DNA of 64,000 bases, taken from the NCBI GenBank assembly GCA_949752795.1, contig OX457061.1, positions 6,011,239 through 6,075,238 on the forward strand, given 5' to 3'. Numbering within the stretch: position 1 is the first letter of the stretch; every line of letters starts with the position of its first letter. The notes under the pieces are model-generated. The model was not told the origin of the DNA. It ran no database searches and worked only from the letters and a program-made list of their open reading frames with translations. Shown here piece by piece: positions 1-11,905 of the stretch. This stretch comes from Hyperoodon ampullatus. Its lineage: Eukaryota > Chordata > Mammalia > Artiodactyla > Ziphiidae. Position numbers and translations under genes: made by a program.

Positions 1-1930
1 TGCCACCCTTGCCCACAGGAAAAGGCAGAAGTGCTGAGCAGGGACAGGAAAAACCAGAGACCTCCTTGAACTTACTCTGTGACCCTGAGGAGCTCCCTCA
101 GCCTCAGTTTCCCCATCTGAAACCTAGGTGGCTGGGCTCAGTAACCTCCAGCTCTTGCGGGCTCGTGCCTGAGACACTTTGGCGGACAAGCCTGGAGCTG
201 TCCTGCGCCCACGTGTGCACACAGACCTCAGCTCAGTGGCTGCCACGGTGGGGTTTCTGGGGGAAGGGGTCCTTCTCTGCTGTCCTAACTGGCCCACTTG
301 GGGCTGTTTTTCACAGCACCGCTGATTCAGCTAAACCAGGGAGATGCATTACATCTCCTCCCGAGGTCAGGGGTTGGGCAGCCCAGCTGGTAAATCGCCC
401 AGGGGCAGTGTTTTAAAACCTTGCCCTGTGTTTTGCCTCCTTGGGGCCTAGCTTGGGAGCAGCGAGGCTGGGGGGAGGCTGCTGAAGTTTGATACGGCTC
501 TGGGGGCTGGCAGGGGCAAAGGGCTCCAGCCAAGGGAGGGACAAATAGATCAATGGGGAACTGCCATGACCTCATGACCTCAGAGATGGCTTCAAACCAT
601 GTTCTTCACATGCCCTAGTAAATCTGGGAGTGGATCTACCTCCCCTGGGGACAGTGAGGACTGTGGGGACAGTGGGGACTGTGTGGACAGAGGCAAGGGG
701 GAGGTGAGGCAGGAGATGCCAGGGAAGTGACAGACAATGGCCCAAGTGGCTAGATGCCCAGCATCCCTGGGCAGCCTGGCTGTGTCTGCTTTCCTCTGTC
801 ATCATAGAATGGGGTCACAGCATTTTACAGTTTGCATTGAACTCTCCACGCCCCATCCTTTTTGCAGCAGACTCCGAGGGGGTGGGGTTCATGGCCTCCT
901 CTGACAGTGGGGAAACTGGGCTCAGACTTGGCTCAGCTCGCTGGTGCCAGAGCTTTTGAGGAACTGCAAAAGGGCCACTTTGACTGGGGGACAAAATACA
1001 AGGAGGTCCAGACAAGTGGGGGTGAGGCCCCAGAGGTGGCCAGAGACCAGCTTCACTCTTTAAGGAGCCACAGGGGGATGTCAGCTCAGGGTGGGGAGGG
1101 GCACGGCATAATGCGATTACTGTTCTGGAATGCTCACAGGCCGTGGGTGCGGCGCTGGGCATCCGGGGGGCTGTTGATGGATGATGGGGCTTAAACTTCC
1201 CTCCCAGCACCACTCCTGGCCCCCACCATCTTCCCAGGCAATCACCCCACAGTTCACGGACAGACCTGAGTTCCATCTCTGCCCACGACTTGCTGCGTGG
1301 ATGTGGGCAAGGGACTTCGCCTTCCTGAGCCTCCATTTCCCCAAACTTACCTCTACGAGTGTGAAAGGTTTAGCAGCGCCTGGGGTGGAGAAGTGAGTAT
1401 GGCTGCTGTCTTTATCCCATTTTCCCTGTCGTGGATCTCAGCATCCCTCCCCCGGATGACTCAGTGCTCCTGGCCTTGCACTTCTTTAGCTGCCCTCCAA
1501 GGGGACCTCCGGGAGGAGGTAGACATCTCACCTGCAGGTCCCTGGTGTCCAACACGGTGGGCTGAGGGCACAGGTGCAATGCAGAAGACTGGGGCATCTG
1601 CCTCCTGGCGGCACTAACTGTCCTTGCTGGACCCTCCAGCCCTCCAGGTGAGGTTCATCCAGAGGCCAGTGGGCCCAGGTTCCGGCCTAGGCTTTGCTAC
1701 AACTGGCCCTGCACTGCATCTTCTCTTTGGGCCTCAGTCTCCCCATTTGTATGATGACTGGTGTTTCCCCAAAACAACAGGCACAGCTGCAGGCCCACAA
1801 GCTGAGTTAGGATTTTGCATGTATGAACATCGGACCCTGTTGTGATAAATATACTGTCCTTCCAATTCTCTTCCAACCCTTCTCATTATGTCAGGGAGAC
1901 TTGGGTTGGTGTTGATTTGTCTTTAGTGGC
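1..1930. other. Intergenic sequence, no gene seen
   Basis: GC-rich single-copy-looking DNA. MIR-like pieces are at about 60-180, 1245-1400 and 1690-1770, each with the 'CTCAGTTTCCCC'-type core. A short imprecise repeat of GGGACAGT and GGACTGTG units is at 645-690. The open frames here have no recognisable domains. Confidence 0.6.
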
Positions 1931-1934
1931 TTTT

Positions 1935-2436
1935 TATAAAATAAAAAACTTTTAATTTTATATTGGAGTGTAGTTGATTAACAGTGTTGTGATAGTTTCA
2001 GGTGTACAGCAAAGTGATTCAGTTATACATATATCTATTCTTTTTCAAATTCTTTTCCCATTTCAGTTGTTACATAATATTGAGCAGGGTTCCCTGTGCT
2101 ACATAGTAGGTCCTTGTTGGTAATCCATTTTAAATAGAGCAGTGTGTACATGGAAATCTCAAACCCCCTAACCATCCCTTCCCCCTACCCTCCACCCCTG
2201 GTAACCATAAGTTCGTTCTCTAAGTCTGTGAGTCTGTTTCTGTTCTGTAAATAAGTGCATTTGCATCATTTCCTTTTAGATTCCACATATAAGTGAGGTC
2301 ATATTTCTCTTTCTCTGTCTGACTTACTTCACTCCATATGACAACCTCTAGGTCCATCCATGTTGCTGCAAATGGCATTATTTCATTCTTTTTAATGGCT
2401 GAGTGATATTCCATTGTCTATATGTTTAGTGCCTTT
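1935..2436 (-). repeat. L1 3' end (ORF2 tail and 3' UTR)
   Basis: Minus-strand LINE-1 fragment. The part around 2220-2414 encodes a frame-broken ORF2 C-terminus (motif WMDLEVVIWSEVSQTEK). The rest is the artiodactyl-type 3' UTR ending in the A-rich tail at 1935. Its 5' 115 bp is repeated in inverted orientation at 3096-3209. Confidence 0.85.
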
Positions 2437-2472
2437 TTAATCCTCGCTAAACTCACTTTTAAAAAGTGTTTG

Positions 2473-2797
2473 GGGCTTCCCTGGTTGCACAGTGGTTAAG
2501 AATCTTCCTGCCAATGCAGGGGACATGGGTTCAAGCCCTGGTCCAGGAAGATCCCACATGCCGTGGAGTGACTAAGCTTGTGCACCACAACTACTGAGCC
2601 TGTGCTCTAGGGCCCATGAGCCACAACTCCTGAAGCCCAGGCGCCTAGAGCCCATGCTCTGCAACAAGAGAAGCCACCGCAATGAGAAGCCCGCGCACTG
2701 CAAAGAAGAGTAGCCCCCGCCCACCGCAACTAGAGAAAGCCCACGCGCAGCAACAAAGGCCCAACACAGCCAAAAATAAATAAATAAAATAAATGAT
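2473..2797 (+). repeat. CHR SINE, long form
   Basis: tRNA-derived SINE starting GGGCTTCCCTGG, with GCACAGTGGTTAAGAATCTT and a 'GGGTTCAAGCCC' B-box-like site, an extended 3' half and an AATAAATAAATAAA tail. It is more diverged than the short copies at 4982, 5979 and 10018. Confidence 0.85.
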
Positions 2798-2811
2798 ATT
2801 TTTTTAAAAAT

Positions 2812-2925
2812 TAAAAATTAAAAAAAATGTTTGAACATTAAAAATTGTTTTTAAAAATGTGGTAAATACACATAACATAAAATTTACCACTTAACCATTA
2901 AGTGTACAGTTCTGTAGGGCTAATA
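2812..2925 (+). repeat. Old L1 3' UTR fragment (L1M type)
   Basis: Contains TAAAATTTACCACTTAACCA followed by TTAAGTGTACAGTTC, a pattern I associate with ancient L1M 3' UTRs. Subfamily not resolved. Confidence 0.55.
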
Positions 2926-3095
2926 ATCTCCCTTTTTATCAGAGAGAACAGAGTCCCTTAAAGAAATAAGGGCAAGTAAGTAGATAATAGCAGTAAGTTG
3001 GTCCCCTGCAGGAGGATGACCAGGTGTCCTCTCAATTCTTACACCTGCTGTGTCCACAGATGGGGCTGACGTGGGGCTTCTGCACACACCTGCAG

Positions 3096-3209
3096 AAGGC
3101 ACTAAACATATAGACAATGGAATACTACTCAGCCATTAAAAAGAATGAAATCATGCCATTTACAGCAACATGGATGGACCTAGAGGTTGTCGTATGGAGT
3201 GAAGTAAGT
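3096..3209 (+). repeat. L1 ORF2 tail fragment, inverted copy of 2322-2436
   Basis: Reads AATGGAATACTACTCAGCC and so on, the ORF2 C-terminal region. It matches the reverse complement of 2322-2436 over about 114 bp with only a handful of differences, including 20 bp upstream of the usual L1 sequence. Confidence 0.8.
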
Positions 3210-3239
3210 TGGCTGGTGGGCAGACCCAGTTCAGCCGGG

Positions 3240-3440
3240 AGGCCTGGCGTTCAGGGCCTGGACTCTGGCCTCTGACAGTCCCGGGTTCGAGCCCTGACTC
3301 TGCTTTTCACCAGCTAGGTGGCTTTAGGCAGAGTCTAACCTCTCAGCTGCTGTATCCACACCTGTGAAACAGGGCTGCCATCCCCTGCCACAGAGGGTCT
3401 TGTGGACCTCAGAGGTAATCTCCGAGGAGGCACGTCATGG
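3240..3440 (+). repeat. MIR SINE
   Basis: Contains 'CCCGGGTTCGAGCCCTGAC' (tRNA B-box region) and 'TCACCAGCTAGGTGGC', the usual MIR core order on the plus strand. Confidence 0.6.
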
Positions 3441-4688
3441 ACACCACGGATGCCATGGTCAACATTAACCAGGGCTAAGCAGGGGTGACAGATGCAGCTG
3501 GAAGGCATCTCTTTCTCTTTCTGGTCCTCATCTCCAGACTGCCCGATGGTGGCTTAGGGCATAGGTCTTTCCAGAGGTTCCTTTTCATTTGGAAGACTGC
3601 CCTCCTTGACAGTTGTTCCCACCCTGACGCTTCCCAGGACCAGAGAAAGGGAGTGGGGAGCAGGCCCAGGAGATCTGGTTACAGGCGGCTCAGCCTCACC
3701 TGTCTCCCTTCTCCCAGAGGGCAGGGCTGCACAAAGGGCCATGTCACTGACCAGTGCGATGGAGTGACCAGATTGCAAGAGGGTGCCTGTGTAGTTCTCT
3801 TGTCCCCCTCTGAGGTGGGGGACAGCTTTGACAGGCTGCCCCCACCCCCCAGGGCATTCGTTTGTCCCCGGCCTCTTTCTGCATCTGCGGCCTCAGGAGT
3901 CAAGGCTGAGGCTGCCGCCTGGCCCATGTGCCAGCCCCGGCTGTCCGTTTCCCAGCGATCTGCCCTGAGACACACATAAAGCCGCCTTTCAGAGCTTCGC
4001 TCAGGCCGCTGCAGGGGGCCGGGGAGGAGTCCTGGGGTCCTTGGAGCTGGCAGACAAAGCCGCCTTGTTGGGAGGGTACAGAGAGAGCAGGGACCCCCCC
4101 CACCAACCGCTCCGGTGAGACCCTTACCCTTAGGGTCTCTCCAGGGTGCATGGGGCCAGCTGCTCCCAGGGGCAGGGCATCTGCCTCACTGAGTCCTGCG
4201 CGCAGGAGGGCAGAGAGGGTGGGACTAAGGGGCCTGGATCCCTGAGAGCAGGGCTCCTGGATTTGGGGGTGCTCTTCTCAACCACGTAAGCCACCCGTTA
4301 CCCTGGATGCTCTTAGAGCAAAGCCAAGGCCCATGAGGCTGTGGGTGACCCCGCTGAACCCACCTCCTCAGGCCCTTTTTCTCTCTCTCTCCTGAGCCCG
4401 CTCAGCCCTTTCGGATGCTTGAACCTCAGGTCTTGGAACGTGCTGTTCCCTCTGCCTGGAATGCCCTTCCCAGCACTTCTCACATGGCTGCCCCCTGCTC
4501 ACCATCCTCGGAGGCCTCCCTGGCTCCCCTGTCCAACCCCGCTCCCACCTCAAACCCCATTTATTCCCCCTCTCAACGTCCCTCCAGGACACGGTGGAGG
4601 TGGGGGGAGCTTGTTTTCTTCACCTACAACAGTGAAGAATCTAGAACAGCCAAGCACCTAGGACACGGGCAGTAAATAATTGTCGAAT
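3441..4688. other. Intergenic sequence, no gene seen
   Basis: GC-rich DNA with several overlapping open frames on both strands but no recognisable protein family, codon pattern or splice-linked exons. No repeat was clearly identified. Confidence 0.5.
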
Positions 4689-4699
4689 AAAAGAAGCAG

Positions 4700-5292
4700 C
4701 CCTGTTTCTGACTTACTTCACTTACCATGTGACATCACGTATATGTGGAATCTAAACTATGGCACATGAACCTATCTACGAAACAGAAACAGACTCACAG
4801 ACATGGAGAAAACACTTGTGGTTGCCAAGGGGGAGGGCTGGACTGAGAGTTTGGGTTTAGTAGATGCAAACTATTACGTATAGAAGGGATTAACGGCAGG
4901 GTCCTGCTGTAGAGCACAGGAAACTATATTTAATACCCTGGGATAAACCATAATGAAAAAGAGTATAAAAAAGAATGTATAGGGCTTCCCTGGTGGCGCA
5001 GTGGTTGAGAGTCCGCCTGTCGATGCAGGGGACACTGGTTCGTGCCCCGGTCTGGGAAGATCCCACATGCCGCGGAGCGGCTGGGCCCGTGAGCCATGGC
5101 CGCTGAGCCTGCGCGTCCGGAGCCTGTGCTCTGCAACGGGAGAGGCCGCAACAGTGAGAGGCCCGTGTACCGCAAAAAAAAAAAAAAAAAAAAAAGAAAA
5201 GAATGTATATATGTGTATAACTGAGTCACTTTGCTGTGCAGCAGAAACTAACGCAGCATTGTAAATCAACTATACCTCAATAAAAAAATTAA
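4700..5292 (+). repeat. L1 3' end with its own target-site duplication
   Basis: 5'-truncated L1 3' UTR, from the ATATGTGGAATCTAA region to the CTCAATAAAAAAATTAAAA tail. It is flanked by AAAAGAAGCAG at 4689-4699 and 5293-5303, so the insertion edges are visible. It is split by the SINE at 4982-5196. Confidence 0.8.
4982..5196 (+). repeat. CHR SINE, short young form, nested in L1
   Basis: Starts GGGCTTCCCTGGTGGCGCAG and ends in a long pure A tail. It is flanked by the duplication AAAAGAATGTATA (4969-4981 and 5197-5209), which is L1 sequence, so it landed in the older L1. Confidence 0.92.
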
Positions 5293-5303
5293 AAAAGAAG
5301 CAG

Positions 5304-5978
5304 TCCTCTTCCCCGAGGGGGTGTCACCCAGCCAGTGGAAGCAGTGGCCAGGGCCTGGAGCCTGCCCGTGTTTATCCCAAAGCTTTTCTAGGCCCTCACA
5401 ATCTCCCACCCACAGTTGTAGAGTGTCGCCCTTGGGCCACTCCCACCCCAGGAAAGGGGAGAGGTCCCTGTGCCCCCACCTCTGTCTCATCACCCACCCT
5501 GCCCTCTGAGTGGTGCTGAAGGGCTGGGGGCTGCCTCTCCACAGCCATGGCCGGGACATCTGTCTTCATGATCGGGTCCTGGCAGGTGCAGGGTGAGGCC
5601 CAGGGGAAGACCAGCAAAGACCAACGGGAGGTGGGAGCCGGGCCGTGCCTGTGTAACACGGACGTAAATAAATGATCACACCAGGCATAAACAGCCGGGC
5701 TGGGGGGTTTGGAGTCCACACAGTGATTTCTCAGACCTCAGGCAGGAGTCGGGTCAGCCGGGGTCCCAGATGGGAAGGCATCCTGTGTCACAGCCGCTTC
5801 ATTACTGTCTTAACTGAATGGCCGGCTGGGTCCCTAGGAGCCCCAGCGGAGGTGACTAACGTCGTGATTAGTCACAATTGGCGCCTGTGCCCACCCTCAG
5901 GGTCAGGGTGTGTGTGGGGGGGCGGAAGCAAGTGTGTGGGGTGCTGGTGGAGTTGTGATCATTAAAAATAATAGAACA
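5304..5978. other. Intergenic sequence, no gene seen
   Basis: Single-copy-looking DNA with no clear repeat or exon; the open frames are unremarkable. Confidence 0.45.
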
Positions 5979-6179
5979 GGGCTTCCCTGGTGGCGCAGTG
6001 GTTGAGAGTCCACCTGCCGATGCAGGGGACACAGGTTCGTGCCCCGGTCTGGGAAGATCCCACATGCCACGGAGCGGCTGGGCCCGTGGGCCATGGCCGC
6101 TGAGCCTGCGCGTCCGGAGCCTGTGCTCCGCAACGGGAGAGGCCACAACAGTGAGAGGCCCATGTACCGCAAAAAAATA
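5979..6179 (+). repeat. CHR SINE, short young form
   Basis: Near-identical in layout to the copy at 4982, with TGGCGCAGTGGTTGAGAGTC, GGTTCGTGCCCC and an A-rich tail. The flanks show only an imperfect duplication (AAAAATAATAGAACA against AAAAATAAGAGAATAACA). Confidence 0.92.
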
Positions 6180-6234
6180 AAAAATAAGAGAATAACAGTT
6201 CTCTGTTTCTTGGACAGTTACCAGGGGGCCTGGC

Positions 6235-6400
6235 CTGGTTTAAGCTCCTTAAGTGCGTTATTTATTCCTCAGGCCAGCCTCAAAAGGTCAGTACTGTTAT
6301 TGGACCCATTTTACAAATGAGGAAACTGAGACTCAGAGAGATGAAGTGACCGGCTCCAAAGCCAGGTCCACCTGAGTTCTCACTGGAGTTTGCAGCCACT
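6235..6400 (-). repeat. MIR SINE
   Basis: Reverse-oriented MIR core: 'TTTTACAAATGAGGAAACTG' preceded by a 'AGTGCGTTATTTATTCCTCA' stretch. Confidence 0.55.
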
Positions 6401-6647
6401 GTGCTCTCCATTGTTACGTGGCTCTGCAGGGAGCCCTCAGAGGCCTTGGCAGCTCTGGCCCTCTTCCCCAGGGAGGCTGGTGAACACGGCCAGTGCCGGC
6501 TGAGTCTGCACAGTCCTGGTTAAACACACAGGTACTTGGCCCCACCTAGATCCTATGGAGGGAAGATGCGTAAAGAGGAACCATCACAGAACACATTTAT
6601 CAGGCCTCCCCCTCGGTGGATGCAATCAGCCACCATCTCTCCAGGCC

Positions 6648-6830
6648 TATGGTTTTCAAGTTTCAGTGAGCATCAGAATCACACAGGTAGCTTGTTAAAC
6701 AGACAAGAAGGGCCCAACTCAGGAATCTGCCTGTTTATCAAGAAACATCACACCACCAGTGGCAAACCACAGCTCTACCATTTCAGAAGTCACAAAGGAA
6801 ATGAGCCCAGAGTGCTGTCTCATTGGCCTC
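6648..6830 (+). repeat. MER5-like hAT fragment
   Basis: 'TTTTCAAGTTTCAGTGAGCA' then TCAGAATCAC and 'CTTGTTAAACAGAC' follow the order of MER5-type elements. The 3' half has decayed. Confidence 0.4.
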
Positions 6831-9060
6831 CCTGAGCTCGTCCAGAACGCAGACAAGTGGGCTGGAACCACGTCTAAAATTCTGACTTGTCCTCACTGAG
6901 CTCTCCAGGCTCTCACCAGCTGGGACCCTGGAGATTCACGGGGAGGATGCTGGAGTGGCTTTCACAGCCTCACAAGCTGTAAAAAGAACATTTGAAAAGA
7001 AAGGGAAGCTAGAGGTTGTGAAATCTAAGCCCTTTGTTTTACATTAGGGGAAACTAAGGTCCCTAAATTTAAGGGACCTACCTAAGGCCACATAGCACGT
7101 TAGTGGTAGAGTCATTTCAACAATTTTCCATGATGTCAAGCTACTTGGGGCAACAGGTGTCTGGGGTTCCATCCCTGGAGGGCTAGTACTTACTGCCAAG
7201 TTCTCTCAGGTGCACATGAAGCCATTAAAATAAAGGGCTTTGTGTTAGCTGGGCTGATGTGTTCCAGCCTGGCACGGGGCCTGGAATATAGAAATTGCTC
7301 AGTTAATATTTTAGAAATATGCACTGAACATCATCCACAGCAGTGGGCAAAACAGACGCAGCCCTTGTTGTTAAGGGGCTCACAGCCCGTCAGGCCTCTG
7401 TGGCCTGTGAGCCAGGGTAAGGAAGATTAGGCAGTGGCTCCTCTTTTCCAGGGGAGAAAGCTGATTCTCTTCCTTCTCCTCACCCCTCTATGCCAAGACC
7501 TCAGTTTCCCTGATCCCAGGTCAGACAGGGAACTAAATGTATGAAGCGGGTAGAGTGTGAGACATTAGGGAGAGGTAGGGACTGTGGCCAACAGTGATGG
7601 TCTTTGAATCCTAGTTTTTTTCAAGAAGCATCGAGCCAGACAATGGAAAACACTGACATATCTAAAGGCCAAGTATTGCCCATGGCCATGGGTTTGCCAT
7701 GGCCAGCATGCTGTGTAGTACTGGATCAGGAGCGTGAAGACCAGAATTTATTTCTGGTCCTTGGCTGACTGAGTGACATTGGGTGAATCACTGGCTTCAG
7801 TCTCCTCAACCATGCCCAGAAGGACTGGGTCATGGTCACCTCTGAGGCTTTGTGCCAGGAAGCTGCTGGGAAACCAGGACGGACACCAGCATGCAGCGAG
7901 GCTGCTGTGGCTTTAAAAGTGCCTGGACAGCCCCAGTGGCAGCAGCTAGCGGTGCGGGCCACCTGCGGAGCCCGCCACAGCTGGGAAGATTAGTCTCTTC
8001 CACTAGACAACACCCATTACCATGTTCCAACAGCCATCACTTCCGCTAGGAGAGCTGCAGATGAGATATCGATTGCACTGACCCCAGGTGAGCCCTTTCC
8101 CCAGCCTGAGAGGCGTGCAGATCAGCTCTGCACCCTGCCGGCAGCTGCCGGGGCCCTGCCGCCTCCTATCTGCAGCCCGACCCCACCCCCCACCCCCTGG
8201 GTGCTCAGGGTCCAGGGGAAGCTGACAGCAGCCCCGCCAGGTGCGCTGATCTGGGTTGGCCAAGGCCTGGGCTCTACAGGTTCTTTGCTTTCAAGAGGGA
8301 GATGGGGAGAGGGCAGTTCACATGATCAAAGGTGGGAAGGTGGGAAAAGATGGTCAGTGGAGAACCTCGAGAGTGAGGTCTGGCTGGGCGCCTGGGAGAG
8401 GGAGAAGCAGGCTGCAGGCGGGGGAGGACGGCCTGATGCCAGCATTTGGGTGGGCAGTGCAAACTTTGGGACAGGAGGTGACATGACCTCAACTCCACCT
8501 TTGCCCCTTGAGAATCCAGCCTCCTCTCCAGGCAGCCTGGTCTGCTGGCAGCTCCTAAGGTCTGTTCCTTCTCCCTCGGTTCAGGCACTGGAGCACCGGA
8601 AATGGAAAGGGGATGCCCACAGGCCTGGGTCCTGGAGGTAGGCTCCCTGAGGGCAGAGGCTGTGTCTGCTCCTCCCTGCCCACCCCGCCACCCCGCCCCC
8701 ACCATGGCACAGGGCTGGGCGCATTGCCCACGTGAGAGGTGGAATGCCTCAGTAGAAATCAGCTGAGCGTCAGAGGCAGATGCAGCCTCCTTCACGCATT
8801 CACTCATTTGTGGAATCCCGCAGGGCAGTAACCAATCAGAGCTCAGAGCTTTTCTCCCACAAGCAAGATGCTCTCGCCGGCCCCGGCCATCCATGGGCAC
8901 TGTGACGGCTGCAGCCCAGATGGCTTGAAGCTTTCTTATTTGTCCAGCACACCCCCCTTCATTTTTTAAAAGAAGAAAGACATTCTCCTTTTCTTTTTTT
9001 AACCCTGTGATTTCCACCAGTCTCACCGTGGCACCAAGGGGCCTTCTGGACACTGGAAAG
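6831..9060. other. Intergenic sequence, no gene seen
   Basis: A MIR-like piece is at about 7725-7880. The longest frame (259 codons, minus strand, 8274-9053) is compositionally biased and has no domain I recognise. At 9060-9270 an L1-like stretch (GGTGGTTACACAGGTGGATA) holds a degenerate TG/ATGT repeat. Confidence 0.45.
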
Positions 9061-9144
9061 TTTCCGTAGCTTCACCTGGGTGGTGGTTACACAGGTGGAT
9101 ACACAGGGAAAATTTATCAAGCTGTCCACCTCAGATGTATGCAC

Positions 9145-9248
9145 TTTTCTGTGTGTGTACGTGTCTATGCGAGTGTATGCATGTGTACATGTACACGTGT
9201 ATGTGCATATGTGTGCATGTTTATATGCACGTGTCTGTGTATGTATAT
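9145..9248 (+). repeat. Degenerate (TG/ATGT)n repeat
   Basis: About 100 bp of alternating purine-pyrimidine TG, TATG and CACG units. Low-complexity reading frames across it are artefacts. Confidence 0.8.
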
Positions 9249-9589
9249 TTTACCTCAACAAAAACCAACTCTCTCTTCTGCCTTTGAACAGGAATGTTTT
9301 GCTTCTTCCAGGGAAGCAGGAGGGGCCTGGAAGGTGTGTTTGGCTGGCGGCGGCCTGGACCCCTCCTAAGCTCCCCAGCCACAGAAGGTGAGGGAGCCTG
9401 GGGTCCTTGCTTGACCCATCCTGCTGAAGCCCAGCCTCCCAGCTCCTGACTTCTCAGGATTCGCCCAGACATGAGAAACCCCCCATTGCCCAGCCAGGAG
9501 CTAGAGGAAGGAGTGGGGGGATTTACAAACAGTAAAGAAAATAATAAAATGATAACCGAGAGGGGATGGGAGAATCCCACCATTCATTC

Positions 9590-9700
9590 AAGACAATTTC
9601 ATTGAGAGCCTCTTACCTGCTAAGCCCTGTGCTGAGTGCCAGGTGATAGTGTGGGTACAGCAGACATGGTCACTGCTCCCAGGGTTGCCTGCAGCCTGCA
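9590..9700 (+). repeat. L2-like LINE fragment
   Basis: 'CCTGCTAAGCCCTGTGCTGA' followed by GTGCCAGG and GGTACAGCAGACATGGTC follows the L2 3' end layout. Weak match. Confidence 0.4.
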
Positions 9701-10017
9701 AGGAAATGGAATCCATCCCAGAAATGTCCAGGGCTGGGCATTTAAGGAAAGCTGGAGGATGTGGTTTTTAACCTCAAAGGCCAAGAAGGTCGCCCTTGTC
9801 AGGGCCCAGGCTCACCAGCTCAGAGGCAGCAGCTACCAATAAACAGAGTGCACCCAACTGCCATGTTGTGACTTTATAACAAAAAATTGAATTGTCACAC
9901 AGGCCAAACTCGCACCGATAGCAGCCGCTCCCTGTAAGCGTGCTACATGGGCTGTCACGCTGCGGTGAGGAGCCAGGAGCCCTGAGACCCACAGTTGCTG
10001 AATAAAAAAGTGTTCCT

Positions 10018-10225
10018 GGGCTTCCCTGGTGGCGCAGTGGTTGAGAGTCCGCCTGCCGATGCAGGGGACGCGGTTTCGTGTCCCGGTCCGGGAAGATCCC
10101 ACATGCTGCGGAGCGGCTGGGCCCGTGAGCCATGGCCGCTGAGCCTGTGCGTCCGGAGCCTGTGCTCCTCAACGGGAGAGGCCACAGCAGTGAGAGGCCT
10201 GCGTACCGCAAAAAAAAAAAAAAAA
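10018..10225 (+). repeat. CHR SINE, short young form
   Basis: Starts GGGCTTCCCTGGTGGCGCAG and ends in an A tail that runs straight into the next L1. Layout and sequence closely match the copies at 4982 and 5979. Confidence 0.92.
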
Positions 10226-10761
10226 ATGTGGCACATATATACAATGGAATATTACTCAGCCATAAAAAGAAACGAAATTGAGTTATTCGTAGTGAGGTGG
10301 ATGGACCTACAGTCTGTCATACAGGGTGAAATAAGTCAGAAAGAGAAAAACAAATACCGTATGCTAACACGTATATATGGAATCTAAAAAAAAAATGGTC
10401 ATGGAGAACCTAGGGGCAGGACAGGAATAAAGACGCAGACCTACTAGAGAATGGACTTGAGGACATGGGGAGGGGGAAGGGTAAGATGGGACAAAGTGAG
10501 AGAGTGGCATGGACATATATACACTACCAAATGTAAAACCAATAGCTAGTGGGAAGCAGCCGCATAGCACAGGGAGATCAGCTCGGGGCTTTGTGACCAC
10601 CTAGAGGGGTGGGATAGGGAGGGTGGGAGGCAGGGAGACACAAGAGGGAAGAGATATGAGGATATATGTATATGTATAGCTGATTCACTTTGTTATAAAG
10701 CAGAAACTAACACACCATTGTAAAGCAATTATACTCCAATAAAGATGTTTAAAAAAAAAAA
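10226..10761 (+). repeat. L1 3' end (ORF2 tail and 3' UTR)
   Basis: Starts in the ORF2 tail (TATACAATGGAATATTACTC) and runs through the 3' UTR to AATTATACTCCAATAAAG and an A tail. The 5' end is truncated. It appears little decayed, so it is a fairly recent insertion. Confidence 0.88.
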
Positions 10762-10910
10762 AGAATAAGGGAGGACAGCCTACTATGTACTAGATGTTAT
10801 GCTAGACCCCTGAGCTCTACTAATACCTACTAACAGCCTGCTCTTCTATCTGTGACTCTGTTCTACAAGTAAAAATAAGTAGTAACATATGTGATAAATA
10901 AAAATTCTCA

Positions 10911-11034
10911 GAATTCCCTGGCAGTCCAGTGGTTAGGACTCTGCGCTCTCACTGCCTAGGGCCCGGGTTCAATCCCTGGTTGGGGAACTAAGATCCCACA
11001 AACCACGTGGCATGGCCAAAAAAAAAAAAAAAAA
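10911..11034 (+). repeat. tRNA-derived SINE, CHRS/Bov-tA-like short type
   Basis: AATTCCCTGGCAGTCCAGTG, then GGGTTCAATCCCTGG and 'CACGTGGCATGGCC' before a 17-base A tail. Shorter than CHR copies, with a tRNA-like body only. Confidence 0.8.
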
Positions 11035-11089
11035 TCTCTGCATGTCTCAGCAATCCCTGGGGGGAAAAGAAAAGAATACGGGAGGACAC

Positions 11090-11405
11090 AAATCACCAAG
11101 GTAAGTAATGAAACAGGGACATGGCTATCAATCCTGCAAACAGTTAAGGATAATAAGAAAATATTATGAAAAGCTTTACGCCCGTGAAACTGACAATCTA
11201 AATGGAATGGGCAAATTCCTCAAAAGACACAAATTACCCAAAGTTGACCCAAGAGGAAATGGACAACATGAATAACCCAATATAAATAAAAGAAACTGAA
11301 TTTATACCTTAAAAGCATCCGCCAAGAAAATTCTAGGCCCAGATGGTTTCACTAGTGAATTCTATCAGATATTTATGAAAGAAACATTACCAATCCTACA
11401 CAGGA
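11090..11405 (+). repeat. L1 ORF2 internal fragment
   Basis: Decayed reverse-transcriptase-region sequence, including GAATGGGCAAATTCCTCAAA and 'CCAGATGGTTTCACTAGTGA'. No long frame survives. The AT-rich DNA to 11895 is probably more old L1. Confidence 0.65.
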
Positions 11406-11905
11406 TAAATATAAAACACATACCTTTCTTATTTTTGATCTTTTAAAAACGATATTTGACTACCTAAAGAAAAAATAGCAACATATTGTGGGTTTTTGTA
11501 GAAGCAATATATATGACAACAAAAGCACAAACTGAAATGTTCTAAGATTGTATTGTTGTAAGATTATTATATTACACATGAGACGGTACAACATTAATGA
11601 ACGTAGCCTGTTGTAAACTAAAGGTATATGGATACTGTAGACCCTAGAGAAACCACTGAAAAGACAAAAAGCATAGCTAGTAAACCAGCTACTAAGAATA
11701 CTCAATTAAATCCAACAAAAGGCAGGAAAATAGTTTAGAGTGAAAAACTAAATCTATAAATGGGGAAAGGTTAAGTTAACAGCTATCAATATAATAGAAT
11801 ATTACATAGTTGTTGAAAGTGTTTAAGAGTTTTTGATGAAGAAAACTGTTTATGGTGTAATGTTAGTTTAAAGCAGGTCAAAACACTTGCTTTTAAAATA
11901 CTTTA

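Noticed and set aside
2220..2414. 64-codon frame with WMDLEVVIWSEVSQ
   Set aside because: It is the decayed C-terminal end of L1 ORF2, not a host gene.
8274..9053. 259-codon minus-strand open frame in the intergenic part
   Set aside because: No recognisable family, no flanking splice pattern or poly(A) signal; frames of this length are expected in GC-rich DNA.
4982..10225. tRNA gene-like A and B boxes in CHR elements
   Set aside because: They belong to tRNA-derived SINEs. The bodies do not fold as complete tRNAs and carry SINE tails and target duplications.
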